Assembly: GCF_000247605.1 (NCBI RefSeq) | Contig: NC_016894.1 | Span: 1,451,732-1,515,731, forward strand | Length of the DNA stretch: 64,000 nt | Direction of reading: 5' to 3' | Origin: Acetobacterium woodii DSM 1030 | GTDB taxonomy: Bacteria; Bacillota; Clostridia; Eubacteriales; Eubacteriaceae | Shown: one piece after another, positions 34,655 through 45,708 of the stretch | How positions within the stretch are numbered: the stretch's first letter is position 1 | Layout of the letters: each line of letters begins with the position of its first letter | Translations under genes and position numbers: made by a program | The notes under the pieces: model-generated | Databases searched by the model: none | What the model saw: the letters and a program-made list of their open reading frames with translations, nothing else | What the model was told of the DNA's origin: nothing

Positions 34655-37600
34655 ATGGTAGAAACGATGGAAAAACAATTTACACACCTTCATGTACATA
34701 GTGAATATAGTCTTTTAGACGGTTTTGGACGCATTAATGAGTTAGTTAAAGCGGTGGCTGAAAGTGGCATGGATAGTATCGCGATTACTGACCATGGCGT
34801 TCTTTTTGGGGCGATTGATTTTTATAAAGCCTGCCTGAAAGAAGCAATCCATCCGGTGATCGGGTGTGAAGTTTATGTGGCCCCGCGAGGATTGGCGAAA
34901 AAAGATCCCGTTTATGATAAGGAACGGGCGCATCTTATTTTGTTAGCAGAGAACAACATCGGGTATAAAAATCTCATGAAGATTGTATCAAAAGGTTTTA
35001 TTGATGGTTTTTATTATAAACCCAGAGTTGACCATGACTGTCTGCGTGAGAATCGTGAAGGCATTATTTGTTTGTCGGCTTGTATTGCCGGAGAAATTCC
35101 GCAATTAATTCTAAAAAATGATATTGATGGTGCTGAAGAACGTTGTCTGATTTATCAGGATATTTTTGGGAAAGATAATTTCTTTTTGGAAATTCAGGAT
35201 CACCGTTTACGGGAAGAAGCTTTAGTTAATGAACGGATGATGCAATTGTCAAAAAAATTAGGGATTCCGTTGGTTGCCACAAATGATGTTCATTACGTGC
35301 GTAAAGAGGACAGTGAAAATCATGATATTTTATTGTGCATCCAAACCGCCGCAACGGTTCAGGAAGACAAACGGATGCGCTTTCCCAATAATGAGTTTTA
35401 TTTAAAAAATTGTGAAGAAATGAGTAAGCTTTTTGCGGATGTACCGGAAGCAATCGAAAATTCAAACCGGATTGCTGAGCGTTGTCAGGTCACCTTTGAT
35501 TTGGAAAAAACGCATTTGCCGCAGTTTGAGTTACCGCCCAATGAAAATGCCAAAGAATACCTTAAAACCCTTTGTCGACAAGGGATGGCAGCCAAATACC
35601 AGAATCTTTCTAAAGATCTGGACGAACGATTGGAATATGAATTAGAGACGATTCATAACATGGGTTTTGATGATTATTTTTTGATTGTTTGGGATTTTAT
35701 TAAATATGCGAAAGATCGTCAGATTATGGTTGGCCCCGGTCGTGGCAGTGCCGCCGGAAGTCTGGTTGCATATTGTCTGGGGATTACCACCATCGATCCA
35801 ATTAAGTATCAATTGCTGTTTGAACGGTTTCTGAACCCCGAGCGGGTAACGATGCCGGATATCGATGTCGATTTTTGTTATGAACGACGTCAGGAAGTGA
35901 TTGATTATGTTGTGGCCAAGTATGGGGAAGACCGGGTTGCCCAAATTATTACATTCGGAACCATGGCGGCCCGGGGGGCGCTGCGAGATGTTGGTCGGGC
36001 CTTAGATATGCCTTATAACTTAGTTGATCGGGTGGCCAAAGAGATCCCTATTCATCCCGGGGTAAATATCACAATTAAAGATGCTTTAAAAGAAAATCCG
36101 GAACTTAAAAAAATGGCTGAGTCGGATGCCGAGATTGCCAAACTAATAAGAACGGCGCAGTCGATTGAAGGTTTAGCGCGACACGCGTCGACGCATGCCG
36201 CCGGAGTCGTCATATCCGATTTGCCACTGGTGGAATATATTCCCCTTTATCGTAACAATGATGTTATCACCACCCAATTTACAATGGGGTTGCTGGAAGA
36301 TCTGGGTTTGCTTAAAATGGACTTTCTCGGGCTTAGAACGTTAACCGTTATTCGCGACGCACTTGAAAATATCGAATCTACCACCGGCCAAAGGCTGGAT
36401 CTTGATCATTTGGAAATGAATGACGCGAAAGTTTATGAAATGCTCTCAAAAGGTGATACCTTAGGGGTTTTTCAATTGGAAAGTCGGGGCATGCAGCAGT
36501 TTATAAAAGATCTCCAGCCGGAAAATTTCGAAGATATTATTGCCGGCATTTCGCTTTATCGTCCCGGCCCAATGGAACAGATTCCCCGTTATCTTGAAAA
36601 TAAAAAAAATCCCGAAAAGGTTACCTTTGACCATCCGATTTTAGCGAAGATCCTTAATGTGACTTATGGCTGTATGGTTTATCAGGAACAGGTCATGCAA
36701 ATTTTTCGTGATGTAGCCGGTTTTTCGATGGGAAGAAGTGATTTAGTTCGACGAGCCATGTCCAAGAAAAAGATTAGTGTAATGGAAGCCGAAGGTTTGG
36801 TTTTTATTCATGGTGAAACTGGTGAAGATGGAAAAATTCTGGTTGAAGGGGCTATTCGACGGGGGGTACCCGAACCGGTGGCAAAAAAAATCTTTGAAGA
36901 AATGAAAGATTTTGCCAAGTATGCGTTTAATAAATCCCACGCCGCGGCTTATGCGGTTGTTGCTTACCAGACAGCCTGGCTGAAGTGTTATTATCCGACC
37001 GAATTTATGGCTGCTTTAATGTCAAGCATTATGGATGATGAAAAAAAAGTTGCTAAATACATTGAAGATTGCCGGAAAATGGGTATTCATGTATTACCGC
37101 CAAATATTAACGCCAGTTATGAAAAGTTTAGCGTTTCCGGCAGTTCCATTTGCTTTGGTTTGGGTGCCGTTAAAGGACTTGGCAAAAATGCGATTGCCGC
37201 AATTATTGAGGCTCGCAAAGCTAAGGGAAATTTTCTTAGCCTCCGGGATCTCTGCGAACGAGTTGATTTGAAGTCACTTAATAAACGCAGCATTGAAAGT
37301 CTGATTAAGGGTGGAGCATTTGACACGATTGGAAGCAGTCGGGCACAAATGCTGGCGGTTGCCGAATTAGTGGTCGATCAAGTGCAACGCGAAAAAAAAG
37401 ATCGGATATCGGGGCAAATGTCACTTTTGGATATGGCCGGAATGGGTGATTCAAAAGCAATGACGAGTCTCAAAGAAGATCATTTTCCGCAAAAACAACC
37501 ATTTTCTAAGGAAGAACGATTAGCGCTGGAGAAAGAAGTTTTAGGATTGTATGTTACCGGCCATCCGTTGGAAAAATATGAAGATATTCTTAAGAAAACA

Positions 37601-38215
37601 GTCACGTTATTTTCGAATAGCATCGATAGTTATCAGGATTTAAAAGATGCGGGAATTCGCGATGGGCAATCGGTTAGCGTTGGCGGTTTGATTATTGAAA
37701 TGAAAACAATGATGACAAAAAAGGGTCAGATGATGTGTTTTTTAACATTGGAAGATTTATATGGACGGATTGAAGTAGTGGTATTTCCGAAAACCTATGA
37801 CGAATACCGACGTTATTTAAAGGCTGATCAGCCAGTAGTGATCAAAGGTCGGATAAATTATAATGAAGAGGCTCGAACAACGGTCATTGCGGCACAGATA
37901 TTTCCGATTGGCGAACCGCAGGAAAATCATGAAAAAAGCGTTGTAAAAGAAGTTACATCAAAATATGAAACGACGAATAACCTTAAAAACCGGGAAAAGT
38001 TAATCTTGAGTTTAGATAATTTTACAGAAAAACACTTGATAAAAACAATTAAATCGATTCTAATTAAGTATCCGGGAGTGATCCCCGTGATATTATATAT
38101 AAAAAATGAGCAAAAACAGTTTGGAGCCAATAAAGATTTATGGGTCACCCTTAGCGAACCATTGATTGAAGAGTTGGGTCAAATTTTAGGAATAAAAAAT
38201 GTGGAGGTAAAATAA
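34655..38215 (+). CDS. dnaE: DNA polymerase III alpha subunit, DnaE type
   Basis: An 1186-residue replicative polymerase subunit. The N-terminal PHP domain starts [13 protein letters not shown] and [10 protein letters not shown]. The polymerase core has [19 protein letters not shown] and [19 protein letters not shown], carrying the metal-binding aspartates. A helix-hairpin-helix region follows, then an OB-fold ([24 protein letters not shown]). Length is typical of DnaE1. The start lacks a good ribosome site; ATG 34667, giving [13 protein letters not shown], is an alternative. The stop is 2 nt before pfkA, a dnaE-pfkA-pyk arrangement common in Firmicutes. Confidence 0.96.
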   Translation: MVETMEKQFTHLHVHSEYSLLDGFGRINELVKAVAESGMDSIAITDHGVLFGAIDFYKACLKEAIHPVIGCEVYVAPRGLAKKDPVYDKERAHLILLAENNIGYKNLMKIVSKGFIDGFYYKPRVDHDCLRENREGIICLSACIAGEIPQLILKNDIDGAEERCLIYQDIFGKDNFFLEIQDHRLREEALVNERMMQLSKKLGIPLVATNDVHYVRKEDSENHDILLCIQTAATVQEDKRMRFPNNEFYLKNCEEMSKLFADVPEAIENSNRIAERCQVTFDLEKTHLPQFELPPNENAKEYLKTLCRQGMAAKYQNLSKDLDERLEYELETIHNMGFDDYFLIVWDFIKYAKDRQIMVGPGRGSAAGSLVAYCLGITTIDPIKYQLLFERFLNPERVTMPDIDVDFCYERRQEVIDYVVAKYGEDRVAQIITFGTMAARGALRDVGRALDMPYNLVDRVAKEIPIHPGVNITIKDALKENPELKKMAESDAEIAKLIRTAQSIEGLARHASTHAAGVVISDLPLVEYIPLYRNNDVITTQFTMGLLEDLGLLKMDFLGLRTLTVIRDALENIESTTGQRLDLDHLEMNDAKVYEMLSKGDTLGVFQLESRGMQQFIKDLQPENFEDIIAGISLYRPGPMEQIPRYLENKKNPEKVTFDHPILAKILNVTYGCMVYQEQVMQIFRDVAGFSMGRSDLVRRAMSKKKISVMEAEGLVFIHGETGEDGKILVEGAIRRGVPEPVAKKIFEEMKDFAKYAFNKSHAAAYAVVAYQTAWLKCYYPTEFMAALMSSIMDDEKKVAKYIEDCRKMGIHVLPPNINASYEKFSVSGSSICFGLGAVKGLGKNAIAAIIEARKAKGNFLSLRDLCERVDLKSLNKRSIESLIKGGAFDTIGSSRAQMLAVAELVVDQVQREKKDRISGQMSLLDMAGMGDSKAMTSLKEDHFPQKQPFSKEERLALEKEVLGLYVTGHPLEKYEDILKKTVTLFSNSIDSYQDLKDAGIRDGQSVSVGGLIIEMKTMMTKKGQMMCFLTLEDLYGRIEVVVFPKTYDEYRRYLKADQPVVIKGRINYNEEARTTVIAAQIFPIGEPQENHEKSVVKEVTSKYETTNNLKNREKLILSLDNFTEKHLIKTIKSILIKYPGVIPVILYIKNEQKQFGANKDLWVTLSEPLIEELGQILGIKNVEVK

Positions 38216-38217
38216 AT

Positions 38218-39174
38218 ATGCGAATTGGGATTTTGACTAGCGGTGGGGATGCACCGGGAATGAACGCAGCGATCCGGGCTGTTGTAAGAACCGCCATTTT
38301 TAACAAAATTGAAGTTTATGGGATTCATCGCGGTTATGCGGGGTTATTGGAAGAAGATATTGTACCATTGAACGTTTATTCCGTAGCCGATATTCTCCAA
38401 CGGGGAGGAACCATTCTGAGAACATCCCGAAGCGAATTTTTTGCGACGGATGCCGGCGTTAAAAAAGGTGCTGAAGTCCTTGAAGCATATGGAATCGAAC
38501 ATCTGGTTGTAATCGGTGGTGATGGGAGTTTTAAAGGGGCATTGGCGCTTCAAAAAGAAGGCGTTAGTGTGATTGGGATACCGGGAACGATTGACAATGA
38601 TATTGGTTGCAGTGACTATACTATTGGTTTTGATACCGCAGTAACAACCGCACTGGATGCAATCAGCAAAATTAGAGACACGACTTACTCCCATAATCGT
38701 ATTAATGTGATTCAGGTGATGGGGCGAAAATGTGGAGATATTGCCCTTTATTCAGGGTTATCCGGCGGTGCGGAAGCGTTGATCTTACCAGAAGTAAAAA
38801 CGGATCTGGATGGGATTTGTCAGCGCCTTTTGGTGGGCAAAGATCGTGGAAAACTTCACAGTATTGTGATGCTTGCCGAAGGTTGCGGTAATTATCGGGA
38901 TTATTGTGTAGAAATTGAAGAACGGACTCAAGTTACAACCAAAGGCACAAACTTAGGTTATATTCAAAGAGGCGGTTCGCCTTCCAACATTGATCGGAAT
39001 TTAGCTTGTTTTATGGGATATAATGCTGTTCAGGCAATCATTAAAAAGGAAACCGGAAGTGTTATGGTACAACGTTTTGGCGGTTACCAGGGGATTCCTC
39101 TGGAAGAGGCCATTCAAATACCAAAGGTATTCCGTCAGGATATATATGATATTGCCATGGTATTGTCCATTTAG
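38218..39174 (+). CDS. pfkA: 6-phosphofructokinase
   Basis: A 318-residue ATP-dependent phosphofructokinase. LTSGGDAPGMNAAIR binds ATP, GGDGSFKGA and PGTIDNDIGCSDYTIGFDTA carry the catalytic aspartate and the fructose-6-phosphate site, VMGRKCGDIAL follows, and FGGYQGIPLEEAI lies near the C-terminus. The Gly in GGDGS indicates ATP rather than pyrophosphate use (family knowledge). GGAGG precedes ATG 38218. It is co-transcribed with dnaE and probably pyk. Confidence 0.96.
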   Translation: MRIGILTSGGDAPGMNAAIRAVVRTAIFNKIEVYGIHRGYAGLLEEDIVPLNVYSVADILQRGGTILRTSRSEFFATDAGVKKGAEVLEAYGIEHLVVIGGDGSFKGALALQKEGVSVIGIPGTIDNDIGCSDYTIGFDTAVTTALDAISKIRDTTYSHNRINVIQVMGRKCGDIALYSGLSGGAEALILPEVKTDLDGICQRLLVGKDRGKLHSIVMLAEGCGNYRDYCVEIEERTQVTTKGTNLGYIQRGGSPSNIDRNLACFMGYNAVQAIIKKETGSVMVQRFGGYQGIPLEEAIQIPKVFRQDIYDIAMVLSI

Positions 39175-39249
39175 GGTTAAAAAATTAAAATGGTTTATTA
39201 AAACGTAGTTTTAGTTTGGATAAAGTAATAATAGAAAGTAGGTATAAAT

Positions 39250-40992
39250 ATGAAAAAAACGAAAATAGTTTGTACATTAGGTCCGGCATCGGATACCAAG
39301 GAAATCTTAAGAGAACTCATTATTAATGGAATGAATGTGGCCCGTTTGAATTTCTCACATGGTAGTCATGAGGAACATGCAGCAAGAATTAAACGCATTA
39401 AAGAGGTGCGCAAAGAACTGGGCATCCCCATTGCTATTATGCTCGATACAAAAGGACCGGAAATTCGAACCGGGGACTTGGAAAACGAAAAAGTGGAATT
39501 GGTAACGGGTGAAAATGTCACCTTAACAACGGAACCTATTTCAGGCGATCAAAAACACTTTAGCGTCTCTTATAAAAATTTGCCGAAGGAAGTGAGCGCT
39601 GGTTGTCGAATTTTAATTGATGATGGTTTAATCCAGCTGGAAGTGGAAAATACAAATGAAACCGAGATTAATTGTCGTGTTTTAAATGGTGGTACGTTAG
39701 GAAGTAAAAAAAGCATTAATATTCCGGGGGTAAACATTGAGTTGCCCGCTTTGACAGAAAAAGACAAAAGCGATATTATTTTTGGAATTCAGCAAAAAGT
39801 TGATTATGTTGCTGCCTCCTTTGTTAGAAAACCACATGATGTCTTAGCAATCAGAAAAGTTTTAGAACAAAATGGCGGCGGGGGGATCTACATTATTTCA
39901 AAAATTGAAAATCAGGAAGGGGTTGAAAATATCGATCGAATTCTTGATGTTTCAGATGGAATCATGGTTGCTCGAGGCGACCTGGGGGTGGAAATACCGG
40001 CTGAAGAAGTGCCGCTGGTCCAAAAAAGCATTATCAGAAAATGTAATCTTTTGGGTAAACCGGTTATTACCGCGACCCAGATGTTAGATTCAATGATGCG
40101 TAATCCGAGACCAACGCGAGCTGAAGTCGGAGATGTTGCCAATGCCGTTTTTGATGGAACCGATGCGGTAATGTTATCGGGTGAAACAGCCGCCGGATCT
40201 TATCCGATTGAATCAGTTAAGACGATGTGTAACATTGTTGTTAACAGTGAAGATTCGGAAGAGTACGCACGACGAAAAAAACCCGATCACGGAGAGCTAA
40301 CGATTACCAACGCTGTTAGTGAAGGCGCTTGTCAGATTGCTGATCAGCTGGACGCACAATCGATTATTGCGGCAACATCGTCGGGTCACACCGCGCGGAT
40401 GATTTCTAAATATCGACCTGATTGTGGAATTCTGGCCGTAACCGATAAGGTAACCACGGTTCGTCGCTTATCGCTTGTTTGGGGGGTAAATTGCATTTAT
40501 ACCGCTGAATTCGGGGATACCGACAGTATGATTCAGGATGCTGTTAAAAAGGCTGTTGAGCAGGATTACGTTAAATTTGGAGATATTGCCATTGTTGCTG
40601 CCGGAGTACCGTTGGGCGTGCAGGGAAATACCAATATGATTAAAGTGCATACGGTTGGAAATGCCATTATTAATGGGGTTGGGATCGGCAAAAACCCTGT
40701 GACCGGTTATGCAAAATTAGTTACTTCAGCTAATATTGGAGATTTCCAGGAAGGTGATATTTTAGTTGTCAAAGCACTCACGCCGGAGGTCAACAGTATC
40801 TTACCATTAGCTTCAGCCATTATCACTGAAGAAGGCGGTCTCAGCTCTGAAGGTGCCATCGCCGGACTTCATTATGATATTCCGGTCATCGTCAATGTTG
40901 TTAAGGCATTGGAAACGCTTGAACATGGTAAGCTTATTTCAGTTGACCCCAAACGTGGCGTTGTATATCAAGGAAGAGTCCAGATGATGTAA
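39250..40992 (+). CDS. pyk: Pyruvate kinase with C-terminal PEP-utilising-like domain
   Basis: A 580-residue pyruvate kinase. KIVCTLGPASD opens the barrel, MLDTKGPEIRTG marks the B-domain border, IISKIENQEGVENID contains the catalytic lysine region, and MVARGDLGVEIPAEEVP follows. The C-terminal ~100 residues form the extra domain seen in Bacillus enzymes, but the position usually occupied by the histidine (TSHAA) reads GGLSSEGAIAGL, so that domain cannot carry a phosphohistidine. A strong bidirectional terminator follows. Confidence 0.95.
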   Translation: MKKTKIVCTLGPASDTKEILRELIINGMNVARLNFSHGSHEEHAARIKRIKEVRKELGIPIAIMLDTKGPEIRTGDLENEKVELVTGENVTLTTEPISGDQKHFSVSYKNLPKEVSAGCRILIDDGLIQLEVENTNETEINCRVLNGGTLGSKKSINIPGVNIELPALTEKDKSDIIFGIQQKVDYVAASFVRKPHDVLAIRKVLEQNGGGGIYIISKIENQEGVENIDRILDVSDGIMVARGDLGVEIPAEEVPLVQKSIIRKCNLLGKPVITATQMLDSMMRNPRPTRAEVGDVANAVFDGTDAVMLSGETAAGSYPIESVKTMCNIVVNSEDSEEYARRKKPDHGELTITNAVSEGACQIADQLDAQSIIAATSSGHTARMISKYRPDCGILAVTDKVTTVRRLSLVWGVNCIYTAEFGDTDSMIQDAVKKAVEQDYVKFGDIAIVAAGVPLGVQGNTNMIKVHTVGNAIINGVGIGKNPVTGYAKLVTSANIGDFQEGDILVVKALTPEVNSILPLASAIITEEGGLSSEGAIAGLHYDIPVIVNVVKALETLEHGKLISVDPKRGVVYQGRVQMM

Positions 40993-41031
40993 TGCACTTA
41001 TTCCTTCAAATGGCATAAAATAACGTGAGAT

Positions 41032-41075
41032 AAAAATGACCGCGGTGTTAGTTTTAACACCGCGGTCATTTTTTT
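41032..41075. terminator. Bidirectional terminator between pyk and the lipoprotein gene
   Basis: ATGACCGCGGTGTT pairs perfectly with AACACCGCGGTCAT around AGTTTT, with A and T runs on both sides. It serves convergent pyk (+) and the sensor operon (-). Confidence 0.93.
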
Positions 41076-41085
41076 GATGGCCAAA

Positions 41086-42216
41086 TTAATTGAATTTGTA
41101 AGTGAGTTCATAGGTTTGTGATAAGGTACGATTTTCACTGGCACTGATATTATCAGCATTTTTTTCAACCGAGAAAAACAAAATGGACTGATAAGGATGA
41201 CAAATGATTTGAGAATTAATATTAAGTGGCGCCGTTAATTGCAAAACATTTTTTCCGTTCGCATCCATTATCCAAATCGATTCGGTATGTGAATCAGAAT
41301 TTGAGGTCGATTGAGTAAAAATAATGCGTTCACCATTTGGTGTGAATTGGGCGGAATCATAATTTCCGGAGGCAATATTGGTGGCGTTAAGGATATTTGT
41401 TTGCCAGGTTCGGATGGTTTTGGAATCACCGTTGTTTTTGATAAAAAGAACTTGGTTCGTTAAGTCATTAATGTTAAAACTGCTGACATTTTCAGAAATT
41501 AACGAGGCCGTCAATTCAGCGGAATCATCCTTGATTTTAGCATAATACAGATTTGTTTTTTCTTCATCTTGGGGATCAGTGGCGATAAAAACAAACCCTC
41601 TTTCAGTCCCGATATAGTCAATATTGATGACATTATAGTTATTAAGGAGGTTATAAACTTGGCGATTGCTTTCGTTATCAGCCAAAACAATTTGGTTGTT
41701 GTTATTGGCATAAACGACCTGTCCTAAATCTCCGATGCCAAAGTACGGCGAGACATTTTCTTCAGGGAGCGAAATAACACGGGTGATATTTTTGTTAATG
41801 TCTGACCATAAAATTTGACTGTCCGTATTACCTGTTGCCGGATCGGTCAGTTTTTCGGTATAATACATTCCGGTATCAAAGGTATCATAAAGTGCATTTA
41901 ACACAATTTTGTCAGAATTCGAAAAGGATGTGGTTTGCATTGTTTCGGTATTATAAGTATCAATATTATAGGTTGAACCAGAATTTAAAAGAATGAGATT
42001 ATTCCCGCTATTGGTAATATCCTGAACGATTCCTGAAGTAATCATAGTATAGGATTGGATTGTAATTTGCTGCGGGGATGGTTCACTTAAAACTTGATTA
42101 TTATGCAAAATAACCGGAACATTGGCTGGAATAAATAAGTTTTGACAACCACTGAATAGGAACAGGGTTAAAGTGATGAAACCGGCTATAAGTATTTTAT
42201 TTGTTGCGTTTTTCAT
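41086..42216 (-). CDS. Lipoprotein with TolB-like beta-propeller features
   Basis: A 376-residue protein with a signal peptide and lipobox (LFLFSGCQN). The body repeats short blades such as QILWSDINKNI, YDSAQFTPNGERIIF and IWIMDANGKNVLQLT, the last typical of TolB/WD40-like propellers. Function unknown; it may present or sense something outside the membrane for the neighbouring kinase. ATG 42216 follows GGAGGTG and overlaps the kinase gene by 20 nt, so the two are co-expressed. Confidence 0.75.
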   Translation of the reverse strand: MKNATNKILIAGFITLTLFLFSGCQNLFIPANVPVILHNNQVLSEPSPQQITIQSYTMITSGIVQDITNSGNNLILLNSGSTYNIDTYNTETMQTTSFSNSDKIVLNALYDTFDTGMYYTEKLTDPATGNTDSQILWSDINKNITRVISLPEENVSPYFGIGDLGQVVYANNNNQIVLADNESNRQVYNLLNNYNVINIDYIGTERGFVFIATDPQDEEKTNLYYAKIKDDSAELTASLISENVSSFNINDLTNQVLFIKNNGDSKTIRTWQTNILNATNIASGNYDSAQFTPNGERIIFTQSTSNSDSHTESIWIMDANGKNVLQLTAPLNINSQIICHPYQSILFFSVEKNADNISASENRTLSQTYELTYKFN

Positions 42217-44005
42217 CACTTTCACCTCCATAAATTAAGACCGATAAAATAGGCAGCGTGACAATAATATTGGTGCCTTCACCAACCTGACTGACGATGT
42301 CAATTTTGCCATCATGTTTTTCAACAATCTGTTTAACAATATAAAGACCAAGACCGGAGCCGCCTTCATCAGAATTTCGCGAACGGTCTTCTTCAACGCG
42401 ATAAAAGGCGTTAAAAATCCGTTTCTGTTCAATTTCCGAGATGCCGGGACCATAATCGCGAATCGAGACAACAATATGATTATCTTCGATCGCAGAAATA
42501 ACATCGATGATTTCACCGCTGTTTGAATATTTAATGGCATTATGAATAATATTAATAAAGACCTGTTGGAGGCGGTCATAATCACCCAGAATTTCGGGGA
42601 GTTCATCGGAAACATAATTAATCTCAATGTCCGATTGGCTCGCTTTGATCTGCATTTGTTCAACCACTTCAGAAAGTAGTAAAACGATGTTTAAGTTCGT
42701 TTTTTTGAAATCAAACTCGGCGCGATCAAATTTATTGACATTCAAAAGGTTATCAACCAGCCGTAAAAGGCGGTGCCCCTCGCGATTGATGGTATTTAAC
42801 GAACGGGTGATTATTTCCTGATCAACGACTTGGCGACGGGTTAACATATCAGTATACCCGATAATGGTCGTTAAGGGTGTGCGCAATTCATGGGAAACAC
42901 TGCTGATGAATTTTCGCTGTTCTTCCTGAATATGTCTGGCGGCGGTCATGTTACGAATAATAATCATATAATTTTCTTCAAAGCCTTTTTCCCGGATCGG
43001 GCTGCCAATTAATAACAGATTACGATCATTACAATCAATTTCTTCGGAGATGTGATCTTTGCCATTTTTTAAACTGTCAAAGATATCCCGCAAAAAAGAT
43101 TGATGCTGAAAGTCATAAATTGTTTTGGGATTACTAACATTAAAATATGTTTTAATATAGCTGTTTGAAGTAATAATATTGCCGTTTTTGTCAATCGCCA
43201 ATAAACCGTCATCAATTGAAGCCAAAACCCCAGCCAGGCGTTTTCGCTCCGATTCCAGCTGGAGGATGACACTGTTGATGTTTGTGACCATGCCATTAAA
43301 AGCATGGGTCAGATCACCAATTTCATCGACATGTTTGTAATAAATAGTTAAATTATAGTTACCATTATTAATTTCTTTGGAAATCTTCGTCAGATCTTTG
43401 ATTGGCTGAAAAAAATGCCGGGAAAATGATAAGGTAACAATCACCAAAAATAAGAGTCCGATCAATCCACCAATAGCAAAAAAAATGCTGGCGACATGCA
43501 AAAACGCATCCATCTCATACATTGAATAAGTAAAACCAATATAACCAATAACGGTATTATCGATGACGACCGGTGACGTAAAATAGGCGGTACTGGTATC
43601 ATTAATTGACTTCAGGGTAAAAACCGGAGCATTTTCGGTCATCGATAAGGTAAGTTCGGTTGCTAAGATATTGTAGATTGACGTTTCTTCGACAGAATCA
43701 GCAATCTGATTACCTTCGGTATCAAAAAGCAGGACCCGATGACTTTCATTTTCAGAGATATTTTTTGAAAGATAAAGGCTATTAGCAATAAATTGGTTGT
43801 CAAGTGACTCAGAACTATGTAAATTTTTCAATTCCTGACTGATAAACAAGGTGGAGTCCTGAGTCGCCTTTAGTAAAACATCTTTGGTCTGGTTGATAAA
43901 AAAATAGGAAGTGCCCTGAAAAACGCAAAATACAACAATTAAAAATGCAAACGCAAAAAGTAGAATGTTGTATAATATCATTCGAATCCGATAGCTTAGT
44001 TGCAT
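42197..44005 (-). CDS. Membrane sensor histidine kinase
   Basis: A 602-residue sensor. Transmembrane helices lie near residues 9-31 and 168-192 with an extracellular domain between; a HAMP linker follows, then a PAS-like segment (LASIDDGLLAIDKNGNIITS). The HisKA domain contains SSVSHELRTPLTTIIGY (phospho-accepting His). The ATPase domain has VFINIIHNAIKYS, DYGPGISE and GSGLGLYIVKQIV. The overall arrangement is like WalK/PhoR/ResE. It starts with a 1-nt overlap (TAATG) with the response regulator. Confidence 0.93.
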   Translation of the reverse strand: MQLSYRIRMILYNILLFAFAFLIVVFCVFQGTSYFFINQTKDVLLKATQDSTLFISQELKNLHSSESLDNQFIANSLYLSKNISENESHRVLLFDTEGNQIADSVEETSIYNILATELTLSMTENAPVFTLKSINDTSTAYFTSPVVIDNTVIGYIGFTYSMYEMDAFLHVASIFFAIGGLIGLLFLVIVTLSFSRHFFQPIKDLTKISKEINNGNYNLTIYYKHVDEIGDLTHAFNGMVTNINSVILQLESERKRLAGVLASIDDGLLAIDKNGNIITSNSYIKTYFNVSNPKTIYDFQHQSFLRDIFDSLKNGKDHISEEIDCNDRNLLLIGSPIREKGFEENYMIIIRNMTAARHIQEEQRKFISSVSHELRTPLTTIIGYTDMLTRRQVVDQEIITRSLNTINREGHRLLRLVDNLLNVNKFDRAEFDFKKTNLNIVLLLSEVVEQMQIKASQSDIEINYVSDELPEILGDYDRLQQVFINIIHNAIKYSNSGEIIDVISAIEDNHIVVSIRDYGPGISEIEQKRIFNAFYRVEEDRSRNSDEGGSGLGLYIVKQIVEKHDGKIDIVSQVGEGTNIIVTLPILSVLIYGGESDEKRNK

Positions 44006-44691
44006 TAAAGTTTCCTCATTTTATATCCAATTCCAAAGACTGTTTGGATGTACTTATTTCCCTGAGTATCTATTTTGCGACGGATTCGTTGAACATGCAT
44101 GTCAACCGTTCGGGTGTCGCCATAATAATCATAACCCCAAATTTTTTCGAGTAGGGTGTCCCGCGGAAAGACCTGCTCGAGATTGGATGCCAATAAGAAA
44201 AGTAATTCAAACTCTTTTGGTGTTAAATGAATTTCTTTTCCTTCCAGCGTTACCATCCGTTCGTCGGCATAAATACATAAATCGCCATTTTTTAAAAGTG
44301 ATTCCTGTTTTTGTGGTTCAATGATTGTATTTGAGCGTCTTAGATGGGCCTTAATCCGGGCTAGTAGCTCGCGGTTATCAAATGGTTTGGTGAGGTAATC
44401 ATCAGCCCCCAATTCTAAGCCTAAAACTTTGTCAATAATATCGGTTTTGGCGGTTAGAAGAATGATCGGTACACCCAATTGGGGCGAGAGTTCACGACAG
44501 ACATCATAGCCGCTTTTTTTAGGAAGCATCAGATCCAGAACAATCAGATCGGGATGAATCTCCAACGCTTTTTCAACAGCTTCCATGCCATCGCTGGCAG
44601 TTTCTACTTGATAACCTTCAAATTCCAGTTCTAATTTTATTAAATCAACAATCGATGCTTCGTCATCGACAACGAGTATTTTTTCATTCAT
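44005..44691 (-). CDS. OmpR/PhoB-family response regulator
   Basis: A 228-residue regulator. ILVVDDEASIVDLI opens the receiver domain, LIVLDLMLPKKSGYDV contains the phospho-accepting Asp, and LLTAKTD and YLTKPFDNREL carry the conserved Thr/Ser and Lys. The C-terminal winged helix includes LTPKEFELLFLLASN and RTVDMHVQRIRRKID. It heads a three-gene minus-strand operon with the sensor kinase and lipoprotein. Its stimulus is unknown. Confidence 0.95.
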   Translation of the reverse strand: MNEKILVVDDEASIVDLIKLELEFEGYQVETASDGMEAVEKALEIHPDLIVLDLMLPKKSGYDVCRELSPQLGVPIILLTAKTDIIDKVLGLELGADDYLTKPFDNRELLARIKAHLRRSNTIIEPQKQESLLKNGDLCIYADERMVTLEGKEIHLTPKEFELLFLLASNLEQVFPRDTLLEKIWGYDYYGDTRTVDMHVQRIRRKIDTQGNKYIQTVFGIGYKMRKL

Positions 44692-44848
44692 TTTTGTACC
44701 TGCTTTCGTAAATAAATTTGATGGTAAAATCTTAAATAATGTTTAAATGTTCTGCTGGTTATCGGTATCGTCGAATTCATCGCCGAATTCGCTGGATAAA
44801 TCAATGGTTATAAGCGCAAGCTGTTTTTAAAGTCAAAAGACAACATCG

Positions 44849-45559
44849 TTAAAACCAGAGATTTAATTGTTCTTTATTTTGAATCGCCCCTAAAACCCGA
44901 TCATCAAGATCCGGGATGGTTTGACGCAGTTGCTTAATCATATTTTTGATGTCTTCGCGTTTGGTAAAACCATTGGCGGGACAGGTGCTTTTGATCACGG
45001 GAATTTCCTTTAATTCAAGGTCACCGATAATATCCCGTTCCTTAACGAAAATTAAGGGTCGAATCAGCGTGATGTCTTTTCGATCCAAATAGGTTACGGG
45101 CGAGAAGGTATTGATCCGACCTTCATAAAAAAGGCTGAGAAAAAAAGTTTCAATCGCGTCATCGGCATGATGACCAAAGGCAATGGTTCGACAGCCACGC
45201 GAAAGAGCCAGATCGTGGAGCGCTCCGCGCTTCATTCGGGCACATAACGAACAGGGACTTTTTTCTTTGCGTTCTTCAAAAACAATTGGGCCAATGGATG
45301 TTTTTTTGATCGTATAAGGGATCTCAAGTTTGGCGCATAAGTCAACAAGCGGCGTCAGATCCATCCCGCCAAAGCCCATATCTAGCGTAATTCCTTCTAA
45401 TTCGAAGGGGACTGGCGAAAAATGTTGAAAGCGCTTTAAGGCAACCAGAAGGGCACTACTGTCTTTGCCGCCGGAAAGGCCAACAGCAATGCGGTCACCG
45501 GGTTTGATCATTTCATATTTTTCTACCCCCCGACGAAGGGGGCCAAGAATTTTTTTCAT
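44849..45559 (-). CDS. TtcA-family tRNA thiolation ATPase
   Basis: A 236-residue PP-loop protein. GLSGGKDSSALL is the ATP-pyrophosphatase motif. PCSLCARMKRGAL contains the CxxC pair, and a further cysteine in STCPANGFTKRE may complete an iron-sulfur site, as in TtcA, which makes 2-thiocytidine in tRNA. GHHADDAIETFFLSLFYEG is also typical. The protein is shorter than E. coli TtcA but within range for Firmicute homologues. Preceded by AAGGAGAACC-like ribosome site in the minus strand. Confidence 0.82.
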   Translation of the reverse strand: MKKILGPLRRGVEKYEMIKPGDRIAVGLSGGKDSSALLVALKRFQHFSPVPFELEGITLDMGFGGMDLTPLVDLCAKLEIPYTIKKTSIGPIVFEERKEKSPCSLCARMKRGALHDLALSRGCRTIAFGHHADDAIETFFLSLFYEGRINTFSPVTYLDRKDITLIRPLIFVKERDIIGDLELKEIPVIKSTCPANGFTKREDIKNMIKQLRQTIPDLDDRVLGAIQNKEQLNLWF

Positions 45560-45708
45560 AAGGTTCTCCTGCTTTTTTTAGATGTCTCATGATAATTACT
45601 GATAACCTGTGCTTGTCAAAAATAGTCATAAACGGTACAATATAATTTCATTGACATCTTAAAGTCATTTTACCATTTAATAAGCGAGAATTAAAGGAGA
45701 TTTATTAT

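Noticed and set aside
44750..44800. Duplicated CGAATTC as an operator pair near the response regulator
   Set aside because: The repeat is short and lies far from a recognisable promoter; chance is sufficient.
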